NCBI GenBank assembly: GCA_003008705.1
Contig: PDUO01000009.1
Coordinates: 372,001-436,000, forward strand
DNA length: 64,000 nucleotides
Source: Pezicula radicicola
Lineage: Eukaryota > Ascomycota > Leotiomycetes > Helotiales > Dermateaceae
Direction of reading: 5' to 3'
The notes beneath the pieces were generated by a model. That model was not told the origin of the DNA and did not search any database. It was given only the letters and a program-made list of their open reading frames with translations. Positions within the stretch are counted from its first letter, which is position 1. Each line of letters begins with the position of its first letter. Below are positions 32,255 through 44,321 of the stretch, piece by piece. The translations under genes and the position numbers were made by a program.

Positions 32255-34008
32255 ATGCTACCCGGTCGCAACAATGTGTATGAACTCGACAATGGGCGCC
32301 ACAACATCTTCAGCGATGAGTATGATAGCGATGTGAGCGAGGGCTTGAGTAAGCGGCCATATGCACGCCATACAAGAAGACGCCTCATATACGCGCTATT
32401 TATGACCTTGGGCCTGCTTCTCGTGGTACACTACCGGCGGGATGCTTCATTTGTGTTACGGCCCATGACATCTGGCCGGGGAAGTTGGAAGCATAAAGAG
32501 CAGACATCCATTCTGGATCTGTCCCACCTCGAACAGTATGACCTGTCGTCTAGCTTCACCTACTCTCGCAGGTCAATAGAACCTAAGCGCACAAAGGGTG
32601 AACGGCCGACCCTCACCAATGTGAGCGAGTCACTATATGGTCCTCAACAGGTAAGAGACCCCGCATTATCATTGAGCGCACCTGAGTTGCGGAGATTCTG
32701 TTCGTATTTGGAGGTTGGTTGGCTAGTATTGGCTCGTCAGCTTGCAAAGCTTGTCTTGAATCACTTGTCTGGAGCCCGTGTGCCTTAAACTACCAGCAAA
32801 TTTTCTTTTCAATGCGCAGTCGCTAACTATCCAACCCACAGGTCTCTATTGTCAGCAATGGTATGCTTTCGCGTGTTTCGATAAACACTCTGCCACCATT
32901 GCCACTCTCTATCCCGTCTGACGACAGGTCGTCGAGATTCTACGCGCCCTCCACCCGCCTCGATACCTCTACCATCTCATTTGGAATTTCGACAGACCTC
33001 GGCCGACTTAACGACTCCGTCCCACAACTCGCACACTGGCTATCGGATTCTGATGCAGAGCTTCACGTTCTGGTCCCACAGGATGACTCTTCAGGAAACA
33101 GCACCGCACTGGAGAAGAATATGCATGAGCTGGATATGAAGGTTACGATATCATCCACTGAATTGACTACTGTCCGTGCCTACTTCTCTCTGATCAAACA
33201 TCTCTACGAAAGACGGACGGAACGTACACAGTGGGTGGCACTTTTCGATGACGATACATTTGTACCATCTCTTCCTCAGCTCGTGGCCCACCTCAATAAA
33301 AACTACGATGCAACAGAAAAGAAGCTCGTTGGTGCATTGTCCGATCACATCAATCAAATCTCTACGTGGGGCTTGATACCATTTGGTGGAGGTGGAATTT
33401 TTATCTCCCTGCCTCTTGCAGCGCAGCTTGCTTCTGATGAAGTCTACGAAGATTGCATCCAATCAGAACAAGAACAGGGAGATGGAATACTCAATGAATG
33501 TCTTCAGGAGTGGAGCGAAGTACGGCCGACATACGATTCGTTACTAAACCAAATGGATCTCAGGGGAGATGTGTCAGGCTTTTTCGAGAGTGGACGCAAG
33601 ATGTTAACTATTCACCACTGGAAAACGTGGTTTAATGTTGATATTCCCAAGGTAGCTAAAGTCTCTAAAGTTTGTGGGGACGAAGGAATTTTGATGCGTT
33701 TCAATTTCACGAACGGCGCGGTGCTCAGCAATGGGTACTCGATTGTCGATTACGGAAAAGAGATCAACAACTTTGACTTTGATGCTATTGAGAAGACCTG
33801 GGATGGGTATGCCAGGGATTTCATACATAGGATTGGACCCCTGAGGGAACCACTCCCTGCGGAGGAGAAGAAATCGTACAAGATGGTTGGCACAGTGGTC
33901 TTGGAAAGTGGTGACGTCCTGCAGACATATATATATAAGGCGCCCAACGATGATGGTTCGAGTAGTAACAAAGATGATGGAGTGATAGAATTGCTGTGGC
34001 TTAACTAA
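32255..34008 (+). CDS. Type II membrane glycosyltransferase, GT31/fringe-like
   Basis: Join 32255-32650 and 32842-34008, giving 520 residues. A short cytosolic tail with basic residues (RHTRRR) is followed by one membrane segment (about residues 44-60, LIYALFMTLGLLLVVHY), which indicates a Golgi-type type II protein. The luminal domain shows the acidic motif WVALFDDDTFVPSLP near 263-277, the metal and sugar-nucleotide site, and the glycine-rich FGGGGIFISLPLAA near 313-326, as in fungal DUF604/fringe-like enzymes. The 191 bp intron has the branch site CTAAC and joins in phase. Donor and acceptor sugars are unknown. Confidence 0.85.
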
Positions 34009-34652
34009 ATCTGGGTCTGGCTGGGTCGGTGTTATATAGGTATTGCTTTCTTGGAGGTGCAAGGTTGCTGGTAGATTCTTGGATGCATCATGGCTGTACA
34101 ATCATTTTGGGGGCTGGCGACTAGGCTATTGTACTTATAAGTGGACCAAAAATAAGGGACGGGGGGCTTTCGACTTATTACTGGTGGAACAAAAAGGTAT
34201 GTTCCTCCAAAGTCATACTGCCTTTATAGAGCAGGCTGACTGTTCGAAGATATAACGACTTCAGCATTTACAACGTACATTACTTCGTACAAATTAAACT
34301 GTTACATATTCATCCGTACCGACTTGACATACTGTAATGAGTCTTTAAATGTTGAAATGGAAGTATTATACAATATTACGGGCATTCTATTGCGAGTTCC
34401 TCGGATGCTGTGCACAGTCGAAGATGTGCCTGATTACATTTCATTCTGACAACCCGGACCTCGGCCCACTGTCGAGGTATAACTTTGCGCCTTTCCGCAC
34501 TCAACACCCACTAGTCCCCGAGATATATCTTTCCGCACTACTCTACGAAGGTACTTCGTACAAAGTTTCTCTTTCCTCTCACCAAACTCACCAGGCTGTA
34601 CTGGCCTGATCTTTCCCCGCGGGGTTCGCGAGGCTACCCCACGAAAGGAACC
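34009..34652. other. Intergenic, no gene seen
   Basis: 3' flank of the glycosyltransferase. No coding support. Confidence 0.5.
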
Positions 34653-34919
34653 ATGTCCGCAATTCTTATCACCCCAACCACGCCATCAAAGCCACCCCGA
34701 TCCTGCCAAATTCAACCAGGCTCAATCAGGGCCTTTCCACCGTCGCCTCCAGAATTCCCCACTGCAGAAGATGCTGACAAGAGACGCCGGCGCTCCGGCC
34801 TTTGCAGCGAGAGGGAGCTTGTCATGAGTAGTGTCTTCCCCGCATTAGTTGAATCATGCAAGCGTCGGAGATACAGAACCGTTAGCAGCGAGATGGTTCA
34901 ACGTCAATCTATGGTCTAG
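34653..34919 (+). CDS. Small hypothetical protein
   Basis: Single exon, 88 residues, not recognised. The N-terminal half is Pro/Thr/Ser-rich (PTTPSKPPRS, FPPSPPEFPT) and the rest has two basic clusters (DKRRRRSG and CKRRRYR) that could act as nuclear localisation signals. GC content is higher than in the surroundings. No homologue is recognised, so this could be chance. Confidence 0.35.
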   Translation: MSAILITPTTPSKPPRSCQIQPGSIRAFPPSPPEFPTAEDADKRRRRSGLCSERELVMSSVFPALVESCKRRRYRTVSSEMVQRQSMV

Positions 34920-35459
34920 AACCGCCACAAAACTCTCCCTTGATCTGCCCTGGGTATCGCGTAAGGAAGGATATACTCCAAGATATGCGCAAACGAAGTT
35001 ACATCCGAGGAGTGTTACACAACTTTAGACAACATCGTCATAGGCCAAGGATCAATTCTGTGGGGACCCCGAAGTGCATTCCTTCACAGCTGACTACTGC
35101 GGCGGTTTGTTGCTTGATTGGAAAGTCCCACCGAAACTACTGCCTCAAGTGATTAGCTGCCGACCACCCATGTCCTCCGAGCCCAGGGCTGATCATAATC
35201 TACATTCGAAAGTATGTGCGATTCGACCACTTCGAGTCAAACCGGTACTTTGGATGCATGGTAAGTTGTGACCTGTCTTACCTGCACATTGCCAGGTAAT
35301 TGAGGGGTAACATAATTCTCGGGCCTCGTAACCTCGGGACGCTGCTGCATATAGATAGTACTACATGCAGCCTTCCTGCGTTATCAAACATATCACAAGA
35401 AATTATCCTTATCTTTCACCTTCTCTTCCTTCTCTGTATTTTTTTCCCAGTAGTGCAAG
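34920..35459. other. Intergenic; promoter of the TRI12 transporter
   Basis: No gene seen. The final part should be the 5' UTR, with a pyrimidine-rich stretch at about 35410-35450 just before the start codon. Confidence 0.5.
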
Positions 35460-37485
35460 ATGACTACAGAAGAGCGTCCTAACTACTCCCCAACGTCGAG
35501 TGCTGTGGAAGCCGACGAGAAAGGACTCGAGGCCCACCATGTCGAGCGCATCGCTACCAAAAATGAAGAGGGTGGCGTTAGAACATACGACGATGATGAA
35601 GACCATGAGCATGAGCCTCCTGTCAGTTAAACTATCCAATATCGAGCTTTTAGGCGACCTTGTTCTAACTGTGCTTTGCTTTTTGCTAGTTGACTTTCCG
35701 TAGATTCATGTCCTTGGCGGCAATGGCATTTCTCTGGACCGGCTCACAAGCTCCTGTTTATGTTTTTGGCGCTATCCCACCATATATCTATGCTGATATC
35801 GGAGGTGTTGATCGGTATGCGGCCAATCTAGCACAACTAGGCATTAAGTCTACTAACGTTTCAATAGTTGGATTTGGTTTATCCTTGCCAACCTCTTATC
35901 TCTCGCAGGAGTCTGCCCTTTCGTCGGATCATTATCAGATTTGATTGGTCGCCGATACGTTGCCCTTCTGGGCGCACTACTTATCATAATCGGGATGGTG
36001 GTCTGTTCAACGGCGCAAACAATGAATGTCTTCATTGGTATTTATGGAAAAGCTTCCCCACGAGTGCTACCACTAACAAATTCCTAGGGGGCATGACGCT
36101 CGCAGGCATTGGAGCTGGTATCAATGAACTGACTGCATTGGCCGCAACCTCAGAGCTTGCACCAACATCGAAGCGCGGGAAATATGTCTCCATTCTGGTC
36201 TTCACTATTATCCCATTCTGCCCATCCGTTATGTGGGGACAACTCATTGCTTACTACTCTAGCTGGAGGTGGTGTGGTCTCCTTTGCGGATTGTGGGCTT
36301 TTGTCGGATTCGCTCTCACACTCATCTTCTATTTCCCTCCACCAAGAGTCAACTCGACTGGCCTCAGTAGACGACAGATAATCGCGCAGATTGACTTCGT
36401 TGGTGGCTTTCTGAGCATTTCTGGTATGATCTTGTTCATGGCTGGTATGCAATGGGGTGGCTATCAGTACAGTTGGGGCTCAGCGCATGTTCTCGCTCCT
36501 CTGATTCTAGGTGCTGCATTATTGGTTGCCTTCGGGTTCTGGGAAGTTTATGGTGCGAAGTATCCAATGTTTCCTGCGAGGCTAAAGCAAGCACCAAGAA
36601 TTCTGGCTCTAACTCTCATCATCACGTTCATCTCTGGAGCTAATTTCTTCTCCATAATCATGTTCTGGGTACGTCAAGCTCTACTTCCCTCGTCTCCAAG
36701 CTAATTGAAGGAACAGCCGACTCAAGCCTTCAACGTCTACGGACATGATCCCATTGGCGTCGGAGTTCGTGGTATACCGGTTGGCTTCTCAATTCTTGCT
36801 GGAGCATGTATTGTGCTTTGGCTCCTCACCACCTTCCGGGGCCGCAACAAGGAACTAATGATTGTAAGTTCTATACTAATGACAGCTGGTAAGTATCCCC
36901 CTCTTGTATCCCCATGACACCTCTAACAAACCAACCACAGGCTGTGGTTCTCTAGCCTGCGCAACTCGCTTCAACCTCAGCACCCTTTGGCCACTCCTTA
37001 TAATCGCCGGTCTAGGCATTGGCGGTATCGTAGTACCGGCCTCAATTATGACTACCATCATCTGCCCTGATGACCTAATCGCAACCATCACAGCCCTCAC
37101 ACTCTCGATCCGCGTGATCGGCGGCTCGGTGGGGTATTGTGTTTACTACAATGTGTTTATTAATAAGTTCGTTCCCAAAGCCATCACCATGATCGGAGGA
37201 GCCATGGCACTGGAACTCGGTATCACGAATGAGACGTATATCGAAGCAGCCATTGGGTATACAGGCGCTAGTCTCCTCCCTCTACTAAAGACGATCCCGG
37301 GTATTGCGGGGAATGAAACTGCATATGATATTGTGGTTTTAGCGGGCCAGGAAGCATATGCTGCTAGTTATAAGTATGTTTATTATACTAGTTTAGCTTT
37401 TGGGAGTGTGAGTATCCTTGCGGCGTGCTTTTTGGGGGATATTAGTCCTTATATTAATGATCATGTTGCTGTTATTATACATTAG
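35460..37485 (+). CDS. TRI12-type major facilitator efflux transporter
   Basis: Join 35460-35621, 35690-35814, 35868-36037, 36088-36668, 36717-36888, 36941-37485, giving 584 residues, the usual TRI12 length. About 14 hydrophobic segments are predicted by eye. MFS motif A is GSLSDLIGRRYVALLG after helix 2. Other family parts are LAGIGAGINELTALAATSEL and GLGIGGIVVPASIMTTI. All five introns restore phase. Intron 5 starts at the second GTAAGT (36889), since the first one at 36864 would leave an intron that is too short. TRI12-class proteins export small molecules such as trichothecenes or siderophores at the plasma membrane. The substrate here is unknown. It is followed by a dehydrogenase and a regulator. 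Confidence 0.9.
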
Positions 37486-38825
37486 TTGGTAGGAGAATAA
37501 GAGGGGGTTTTGTGATAAAGGATAACTTATACTATCTATCTACTTGTACTAAATGTTAGCCTTGGAATTAGAATGTTAGAAGTATGAATACAAAAAAGTA
37601 GATGATTAAATGTCTTAAGAGGATAATTTAGTAAGAAACTAACTACCTTCTAGTTACTATTTATATCACTTACCTTTATAAGACTAGTAATACTTATTGC
37701 CTAGGTAGAGCATTAATTACTTTCTTTTATTTTAAAATAAATTATATCTACTTATCTTATTTTATATTAGACTAATTATTAGCCTAGCTTTATAAAATAA
37801 AGCAACCTAGAAGATTGCGGAGTATAGTTGAATTCAAAGAGGATTCAACGCTAAGGCTCGAACGAGCTAGTCTGTCTCGTGATCGTTATCCACCTCTCCT
37901 TTCCGACGCAGCGCGTCGCGTCTTCTCGTCATCAAATTCCTCCCTTGGAAGCCTTTGACTCTTGCACCGACTTCAATTGATTGGCCCCTATTCATCCAGA
38001 CGTCGCAATCCAGACCCAGAAGAAAACTAGCTCTGGGCCTCTAACTACGAGAGATGCACAATTGCATTGTCTCAAGGACTACCTCTAATTAACACCATGT
38101 TAGGTTCTGTTAATTCAGGAGCATTCGGGATATATGAACAGCAATCCGAGAATGCGACAGAGGAAGTACCATGATGATTCTTCGGTAAATCTGCGAGAAC
38201 TACATGGCGTGCGCGTTCAGTTCGGAATACCAGTATCATCTCCAGCTCAAGCAGCTCTACATGGACTCAACTGATACTAAAGAAGCTGTCGCGGTATAGT
38301 GGCATCATTTATTGCTCTTTATACGCAACGGATTACTAACTTGGACGTTGTAGTATCTCGATACTGTCTTAGATGACGAGTAGCTGATTAACGCTTATGC
38401 TCTAAGCGTCCAGGGCATACGTTGTGTTAACGCCTCTCCTGCTAACGAGGACGATTACGAAATCGTGTCTTACCAATGAATTTGTTCTCGAATGTAAGAG
38501 AACAAATAGTTCAACCATGCTAAGGCTTTTCATCCATTGTCAATTCTGGTGGTATCTAGTTTTAGCCACTAAAGATCGAGGGGAAAGGGTATGTTTACTA
38601 ATCTATATTACTGAAGTGCTATCATCTAACATCATTATTGAAGTTGCCTTATCTCGAGAGTATACTATACAGAAACTCCTCAACACTCAAGCACAACAAT
38701 TGAAAAGAAACATATGCCCAAGAGGAACAGACAACAGACGTTGGCAATGACCCATGCCTTAAATGGCCCGTGATTGCCCCCAGAGGATCGGCTTAAAGGC
38801 CACCTTTATGAGCCATTAGTGCTCC
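37486..38825. other. AT-rich spacer with possible relics
   Basis: 37,500-37,810 is strongly AT-rich and looks RIP-damaged. Between 37,850 and 38,750 base composition rises and frames of about 100 codons occur (for example 38424-38750), but without family likeness. Possibly a dead repeat or gene. Confidence 0.4.
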
Positions 38826-39917
38826 CTATACTCTCATGGAATCCAGGATAGCGCGAACACCAGCGAAGTCAAGCTCGGCCAGCGTTTCCTCCCAGGCCCG
38901 TTGTGTCACTACCATGCCCTCGCGCGTGTACAAGAAGGCTGCGAATCTACGAGAGGATTTAGCGAGGGACCAGAATAGATGGAGAAACGAACGGGGGACT
39001 TACGGATGGATCTTCCAACTCATGAGGAAACACCCGTGTGACTCCTTCCCCTTGTTTACCACAGCATCGACAAAGCACGAGGCGCCCACCTTCCCGGTCC
39101 TGCCGGTGAGGGTACCAAAGAGCTTGACGCCCACCTTCATCACGCCCTGGGCGTCGCGCGACAGCTCGGTGCCCTTGCACCATGCGGGGTCGGCGAGGTT
39201 GACGACGACATCGTCGGCTGAGACATAGTCAACGAGCTTCCAGAGGAACATGTGCGCTAGCAGCTTGGACGTGTGGTAAGTCTCTTGCGGGTGGAACATC
39301 TTAGGGTCGTCGAAGGACGGCATTAAGGGGTTTGCGTCTCTGTTAGGGAACTTGGCAGCCAGAGTCAGCGCCGCGCTAACAATTGTCAGGCGCGCGGGCT
39401 GGCCTCCAGGTGGACCTTTAATCTTGAGGATTGGGAGGAGAAGTATGGCAAGCAGCACAGTTGAGAGGTAGTTGACCTGTATGCACTCCTCATGGCCGGT
39501 GCTCTTGAGTTTGTGGAAGTCGAGTCTGATGCAGCCGGCGTTGAGAAGGACAATATCGATGCGCGAAAGCTGGCTCTCGACGCGGCGGGCAAAGGCCTGG
39601 ACTGAGTCATATAAGCTCATGTCCAGTTGCCAGACCTCGATGCTGGCATTGGGGTGCAGCTGGCGGAGCTTAGTGGCAGCTGCTTCTCCCCTCTCGGGAG
39701 AACGTACTGCAAGAATCAGATGTGATAGTTTGAGGCCCAGGAGCTGGAGTGCGGCTTCATAACCAAGCCCGGCATTGGCTCCAGTGATTATGGCCGTCTT
39801 GCCCGAGAGACTTGTGTTTGGGGCTGGCCATTGCGGCTTGGCGCAGAATTGATTGTGAAAGAAGACGTTGGGGAAGAACGGAGTATTCGAGGGCTCCAGG
39901 TCCTTTGACCCAACCAT
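38826..39917 (-). CDS. Short-chain dehydrogenase/reductase
   Basis: Complement of join(38826-38946, 39004-39917), giving 344 residues. It uses NAD(P)H, shown by the Rossmann motif ITGANAGLGYEAA near residues 44-56. It also has LDMSLYDSV, LLNAG (the NNAG position) and the catalytic Tyr-x3-Lys as TYHTSKLL. The layout is that of WWOX/retinol-dehydrogenase-like fungal SDRs. A 57 bp intron (GTAAGT...CGTAG) joins to FAAFLYTREGMVVTQRAWEE. Shares a 377 bp divergent promoter region with the Zn2Cys6 gene at 40295, which suggests that the regulator may control it. The substrate is unknown. Confidence 0.9.
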
Positions 39918-40294
39918 GGTGACGGTGCTGAATTGAATTTGCTGCTGTGATCTCTGTTTCTGCTAGTGGGAATGAGATTGAGATGCTAGATTCCGGTGCA
40001 ACCGTGCAGCCGTGCAATGGTCAAGACGAGAGAATACGGGCCTTTTATATTGTGCCTACCTACCTACGTACAACCCTACACGCCATTTCTATAACGAGTT
40101 CTAATGACGAACATCTATTAGACTTAGTTCTGGGAAATGATACGGAAGGGGTTCTTGTCATCAAACACCCTTGAATGTCCGCGGACTTATGTCACGTGTC
40201 TCTACTTCAATGTCAGCTCTGATATCTACTCCGTCAATCCAGCCGTCTCTACCATCGTATTAGGTACACAGCAACACGAAACTAACCCTTCGCT
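39918..40294. promoter_or_regulatory. Divergent promoter region between SDR and Zn2Cys6 regulator
   Basis: 377 bp between the two start codons on opposite strands. I did not find a clear CGG-N-CCG palindrome by eye. It includes the text CCTACCTACCTACGTAC near 40058. Confidence 0.5.
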
Positions 40295-42842
40295 ATGCAA
40301 TCCCAAGGGAGTAAGTCCGCGGCGACCACGACAGCAAAACAATTTTACAAAGGCAGACGTCCCCGCGTCCCACTATCATGTGATCCTTGTCGTAGTAGAA
40401 AGTACGCCATCCCTACATGAAGTGCTGCGTGCGCCCCAAAAGGCACATCATGATTGCTGATAGATACAGGCTGAAGTGTAATCGCGAGCAGCCTTGCCAG
40501 AACTGCACAACACGTAACGAACATACGACATGCAAGTACAGAGGCTCCAACAACGGGCCTAGATCCATTCCATCGTCGCACTATGAGATTGAGCATGAGC
40601 ATGTAGACCCCATGCAGCAACGAATAGATCATTTGGAGAGTCTGGTAAAGATGCTGATGGCTAAAGGTCAGGAGACAGCACATTTTGAGGATAGCACTCT
40701 GCCCGAAAAAGGGCTTGGGAGTTGGGAAGACCCTAGCCCAGGGATCGGATCTGATAGAACTTCTGGTACGAAGGATGCACCAGCCACGCCAAGTAGTGCG
40801 GGCAAAACGATGATCGACGGGGGGCAGTCTGTTTATAAAGCTGCGAATGATTGGTCTGATGTGCTACAAGAGGTGAGGTGCTATCTTTTCGACTTCCTTT
40901 TGTGTCCACTTCCATTTCAATTCTTTAAGTTAGTCTGTTTCGGCAAGACCAAGTACTCTGAAAGCGTTTTAAACGATCGTCTAATGTAGGCTTATGTAGG
41001 TCAACGAGCTCAAGAAGGCTTGGAATCAAACTCAGGATGATCCGACCGATATGCCCAAAACTCTTACAAATATGGTCAATGGATCTAGCTTTCTGTCTGG
41101 CCAACTCAAACAAGTAGAGATTTCAGAATTATTAGCATCATTGCCTCCTAAAAGTGAAGTTGATAATATGATACGTCAGTTCTTTGATCGAGAAAACTTC
41201 CCAATACCAACTGCTCGTAAGTTATCTCCAACACTCGCTTAAAACTTATTGAAGACTGACGGCATGACCAGCTATCTTACACGAGCCAACTTTCATGCAC
41301 GAGGTATTAAACTTGCCAAAGTCTTACCACGTCATTAGACTGATCTTGAAATAGTACGCTGAGCACTGGAGGGATCCTTCTCAGACAAATGCTATATGGC
41401 TAGGCTTGCTTTTCTCGATTCTTGGTATCACCATGTTATCCTATCACCAGTTTGACAATGAACCGCCGGAGTATAAAGGATCTACAGAAACACTATTTGA
41501 GCTCTATCGTTTACGGACAGCACAGTGCTTGATGATTGGAGACATTGCGAAGTGCTTGCCATACACGCTAGAAACATTGCTTCTCAACTCAACTGCTGAG
41601 CTCTCTCGAAAAGATGATAGTTATCGCGGCCTGTGGATGATGACAGGCGTCATAGTTCGGGCTGCAATTAACATGGGCTACCACCGCGAGCCTACATCCT
41701 CCATCTCGGTCCTGCAAGGGGAGCTGCGACGCCGTGTCTGGCTTGCGGTGGAGAGCAAGGACGATTTGGCCTCATTTCTTGTTGGCTTCCCCAGTATGAT
41801 GCTGGCTATATTCTCAGACGCTTTAGAACCGCGAAATCTTCATGACTGGGAGCTGTCTGCCGATACTGCTGTTCTTCCTCCCTCGAGACCTCTAAGCGAA
41901 ATAACTCCAGTCACCTATATAATTGTTAAAGGACGCCTTGTGCGAGCTCTTGGCCGCATCACTGACTTCAACAATGCCCTGGGGTCGGGTGATTACGGCA
42001 AGGTGCTTGAAATCGACAGATCGTTGTATGAAATATATGAGAATATCCTACCACAGATGAAAACCGACAATAGCAGTGCAGATTCCGATTCTTCCCAAAG
42101 TAAATCAGCATTAGATGTTTCAATCCTACAAATGGAGTTTCTTTACCACCGAGGAATGTGCGACCTGCATCGGAAGTTTCTCACCAAAGCCCGAGGCGAC
42201 TATAAGTACAGCCTCTCTCGAGACCGATGTATCTCATCAGCACTGGCAATACTAGCTCAGCAGCATTTTTTCCACCAGCAAACGAAATCTAAAACCCCAA
42301 GCTATGTACCGTACTGGTACAACATTGCACATGCTAGACAGTTCTTCATTCTTGCCGCTATGATACTCTGCCTCGACTTAGAACACAGGCGGAGAGGCAC
42401 AGATAAGGATATGGCACCGGGTTGTGACGTACTTTTGGACGCACTGGAGAGGTCCTGTACAATATGGAAAGATGTACAAAGTACTTCTGATGAAGCCTGG
42501 AGAGTATATCACGTTCTAACTGGTATGCTTTTAAGCTTTAAACCTACTGCGGGAACTACTACCTCTTCTCAAAATCAATCCCCCGAATTGACATTTATAC
42601 TTCCTGAGTTAAATCAACCTACCCAAATCATTGATAGCACTCTTTCTTTTGAAGAAGATCTATTTGGAAAATTAAATGATATGGATATTGATTGGGTTTG
42701 TTGCTCTTATCTTGGTTTTGTTAGATTTGTATTGACTTTATTATAGGCTACGTGGGATTCCTTTATTGAAGGCGCTAGTTTTGAAGAGGCGTATCAGGGG
42801 ATATTATTTAATGATACTGATACTAGCTACGCTACACTGTAA
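40295..42842 (+). CDS. Zn2Cys6 transcription factor with fungal-specific domain
   Basis: Join 40295-40401, 40470-40872, 41000-41216, 41272-41303, 41355-42695, 42747-42842, giving 731 residues. The zinc cluster is C29-x2-C32-x6-C39-x5-C45-x2-C48-x8-C57, canonical, and is interrupted by intron 1 after RSRK. A coiled-coil dimerisation segment follows (DPMQQRIDHLESLVKMLM). The fungal-specific middle domain is seen from PILHEPTFMHEYAEHWRDP through AAINMGYHREP and ELRRRVWLAVESKD. Nuclear regulator; the typical targets are CGG-containing palindromes. It is transcribed away from the SDR gene and is near the TRI12 transporter. All introns restore phase. Confidence 0.92.
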
Positions 42843-44321
42843 AGATTTCTTTTTGAATCCTTGATTGTTCTTTGGGTGGCTACTGGAGTTGTTAAGTGGA
42901 GAATACTCGGTTACAGTTATTTTGGGCTCAGATTGAACTTAGAGTAGGGTGAAGCTCTACAGACTCGATTAAATTGAAAGTCACTGGGCTACTTAGGCAA
43001 GAAGTAGAGTCTTGTTGCTTCATCACTAGAATCTTGATGTTTTCTATCTCTTAGGCTCATGTGACCAACCCCCCTTTTATCCGGCTCAGCTTCGGCTTAA
43101 AAATAGGCGAGCCTCTACCTATATAGTAAGGTCGTTAGGTCGACTTAAAGCTTAAAGAAGGTAATTATTAAAGTAATTGACTTGTATGTCCCCCTTGAGA
43201 AAATAAACTATTGTACTGTCTACTATTAGGGGGACAATTTTCTATACAAAGTAGAACACTATAGACCTCTCTTATAAATATATTAGTAATTATAATAGCC
43301 TAGGGTAATTTGAGATTATAAACTGGTTTTCTTCGGATATTTAAATCTAGAATTATTAGAGAGAAGTGATACTATATTGTGGTAATGATATATTGTTGCT
43401 TGACCAATCTATGCCGTCTCCTTTTTTGTCTATAGTGCTTCAGGCTATTAACCTGTAAAATGGTTCTATGCTCCGGTGGTAAGGTGATATTATTCGTAGT
43501 CTAGTTTTGCCGTCATATGAATTTTATGATGATCAGCTAGTTGGAACAGAAACTCCAATAGTCTGTCGCATTATGCAAAAAGTAGTAAACCCAGTTCTGC
43601 TATAAAGCTATATTAAAAAATAGCTATGTAGGCGTCAACATACGGAGCTAGAGCACCAATATGGGCCTATCTGTAGTGGTAAGGGACGACCACATGACTA
43701 CTCTCAGACACGTTTCAGTTATTTAATTGGAAATAAATAGTGTCTTTATAAACTAGAAAACGTTCCGTATAATGCAGATACTGCTACGTGACTATATATA
43801 TATATATAAGCCTAGAGGATCACAAAGGGGTACAGTAACCAACTTAATTTAAGTAACTAGCTTGATTTAAATCTAAGCAACTTACTTGAGAAAAAGGGGT
43901 TGTCTAACATCCTTAGCTACATGATTTCTTATTGGTTCTATTATTTGAGACCCGACCATAATACATTTGTGTTAGCAGTATAAGTGGGTTCTTTCACGTT
44001 CAATAACAGGCAATAATTTTGTAAACTACTTTGGATTTGTGCTGTAAGATAACCCTAAACCTAACTTTAAGAAATGAGGAAATAGCAAAGAGAATAATTC
44101 CAAAACTAGACTTTACACGTGTGCGAAAAGAAACAATAAAATGTCCATGTCATCGTCCGAATATCTTCGAGGCCTTTAAAAGAAAGAATGAGGGACAGAA
44201 GGAAACGGTGTAGGAAAAGAAATCTTGTGTATTCCTCCAAAAAAAAGAAAGGAAAAAGAAAAGAAAGAAAAATCATGGCTGCGCATTGTAACTCTTAAAC
44301 CAGTAACCGGGGGAACCAAAA
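42843..44321. other. AT-rich, gene-free stretch
   Basis: About 1.5 kb with no supportable gene. A TA run is seen at about 43794-43808. The area near 43840-43890 again has AACTTAATTTAAGTAACTAG-like repeats. Probably old repeat DNA. Confidence 0.5.

Noticed and set aside
38424..38750. 108-codon frame between the TRI12 transporter and the SDR
   Set aside because: Not alignable by eye to any family; possibly part of a dead gene, but not enough to call it.
43080..43250. Possible inverted repeat around two GGGGGACA-type blocks near 43188 and 43230
   Set aside because: The arms match only over about 8 bases and there is no target duplication.
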